Shown here piece after piece: positions 63,537-64,000 of a stretch of 64,000 bases of DNA. The DNA comes from Anaeromyxobacter soli (GTDB lineage: Bacteria > Myxococcota > Myxococcia > Myxococcales > Anaeromyxobacteraceae): NCBI RefSeq assembly GCF_022808855.1, contig NZ_JAKZLF010000006.1:1-64000 (forward strand), read 5' to 3'. How positions within the stretch are numbered: the first letter of the stretch is position 1; each line of letters begins with the position of its first letter. The notes beneath the pieces are model-generated. The model was not told the origin of the DNA, searched no databases, and was given only the letters and a program-made list of their open reading frames with translations. Position numbers and translations under genes: made by a program.

Positions 63537-64000
63537 CAGGCAGCGGCCGGCAGCGGCCGGGCGGCCGGCGCCGCGCTCGGGCGGTCGAGCTCGAGCCGGC
63601 GCTCGGCGACGATCCGGCCGTGCGCGTGGACGAGCACGCGGCAGGAGCAGAGCTCGGGCGTGCTCCCCGCGTTCATGACGTGGAGCGGCCGACCGGCGCG
63701 GGACGGCAGCACGACGGAGGACGCCGCGTGCCGGTGACCGTGGGCGACGAGATCGCAGCGGCCGGCGAGCGCCTCGAGCAGGTCCCGCCCGCGGGCGAGC
63801 TCCGCCGCGTTGGGCCAGCCGAGCCAGCTCGCGAGCCGCTCCGAGAGGTGATCCTCCGGGAGCGGGAGCAGGTGGTGGTGCAGCATGAGGGCGACGAGCG
63901 TGCCCGGCGGCGCCGCACGCACCGCGGAATCGACCGCGGCGATGTCGCCGTCCGAGAGCTCGCCATGAGCCGAGAGGAGCGCCCGGTTGTGGGGGGCCGT
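63536..64000 (-). CDS. Metallophosphoesterase, cut by the window end
   Basis: The visible C-terminal 154 residues have LHHHLLPL and AHGHRH, the metal ligands of calcineurin-type phosphoesterases of the Icc group, and LSAHGELSD near the cut edge. The N terminus with the first metal ligands lies beyond 64000. Its stop overlaps the glycosyltransferase start. A cyclic nucleotide, lipid or nucleic acid ester are all possible substrates. Confidence 0.78.
   Translation of the reverse strand, partial: TAPHNRALLSAHGELSDGDIAAVDSAVRAAPPGTLVALMLHHHLLPLPEDHLSERLASWLGWPNAAELARGRDLLEALAGRCDLVAHGHRHAASSVVLPSRAGRPLHVMNAGSTPELCSCRVLVHAHGRIVAERRLELDRPSAAPAARPLPAAA

Overview
The window is very GC-rich (well over 70% by eye), gene-dense DNA with many ATGA/GTGA stop-start overlaps and frequent GTG starts. 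It carries a respiratory nitrate reductase operon, multihaem c-type cytochromes, NtrC-type and hybrid two-component systems, ECF sigma/anti-sigma modules and cysteine-rich exported proteins. That mix suggests a free-living, respiratory Myxococcota-like bacterium, with Anaeromyxobacter the closest guess. This is inferred from gene content only. I see no rRNA, tRNA, CRISPR array, prophage or insertion sequence.

Layout. 0.2-4.3 kb holds signalling genes (NtrC-type regulator, REC-PAS-histidine kinase, REC-GGDEF cyclase), all on the minus strand. 4.5-11.2 kb is mixed housekeeping: HAD hydrolase, ATP-grasp-like protein, PduO-type cobalamin adenosyltransferase, pteridine-reductase-like SDR, IscA-type Fe-S carrier, MBL hydrolase, FabI and MobA. 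11.4-19.8 kb is an anaerobic nitrate respiration operon behind a perfect FNR/CRP-type box: cytochrome c, narG, narH, narJ, and one gene fusing NarI to a NarK transporter. MobA just upstream makes the cofactor that NarG needs. 19.9-23.5 kb holds an outer-membrane-like protein, CrcB, an SDR lacking its catalytic tyrosine, a small DUF1841-like protein and a three-haem cytochrome.

23.6-34.0 kb is a sulfur assimilation region in two transcription units. The first has a YeiH-type transporter, a 77-residue unknown, CysG-like sirohaem synthase and a sirohaem sulfite/nitrite reductase. The second has a threonine-synthase-like enzyme, CysO-like sulfur carrier, MoeZ-like activator, two cysteine synthase homologues and a Mec-type JAMM protease, which is the layout of the protein-thiocarboxylate route to cysteine. 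Both units start from near-identical promoters overlapped by the same operator-like motif. The first also has a short leader ORF with a Cys-Met-Cys run sitting in a hairpin.

34-48 kb is accessory: DUF3014 and SBF-like membrane proteins, two small enzymes, a HExxxH/EExxxD putative zinc peptidase, a split cystine-knot-repeat lipoprotein, and a TetR-controlled RND efflux operon. 48.2-58.1 kb looks like an envelope oxidative-stress island: two ECF sigma factors with zinc anti-sigma factors, an RclA/MerA-like flavoprotein, exported MsrB and MsrA, a Tat-exported molybdoenzyme with a cytochrome b partner (MsrPQ-like), and an RclC-like DUF417 protein. A GTAAC-type ECF -35 element precedes six of its transcription units. 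58.2-64 kb has a frameshifted TreT-like trehalose synthase, a methyltransferase, a CBS-histidine kinase/REC pair, a ceramide-glucosyltransferase-like enzyme, and a metallophosphoesterase cut by the window end.
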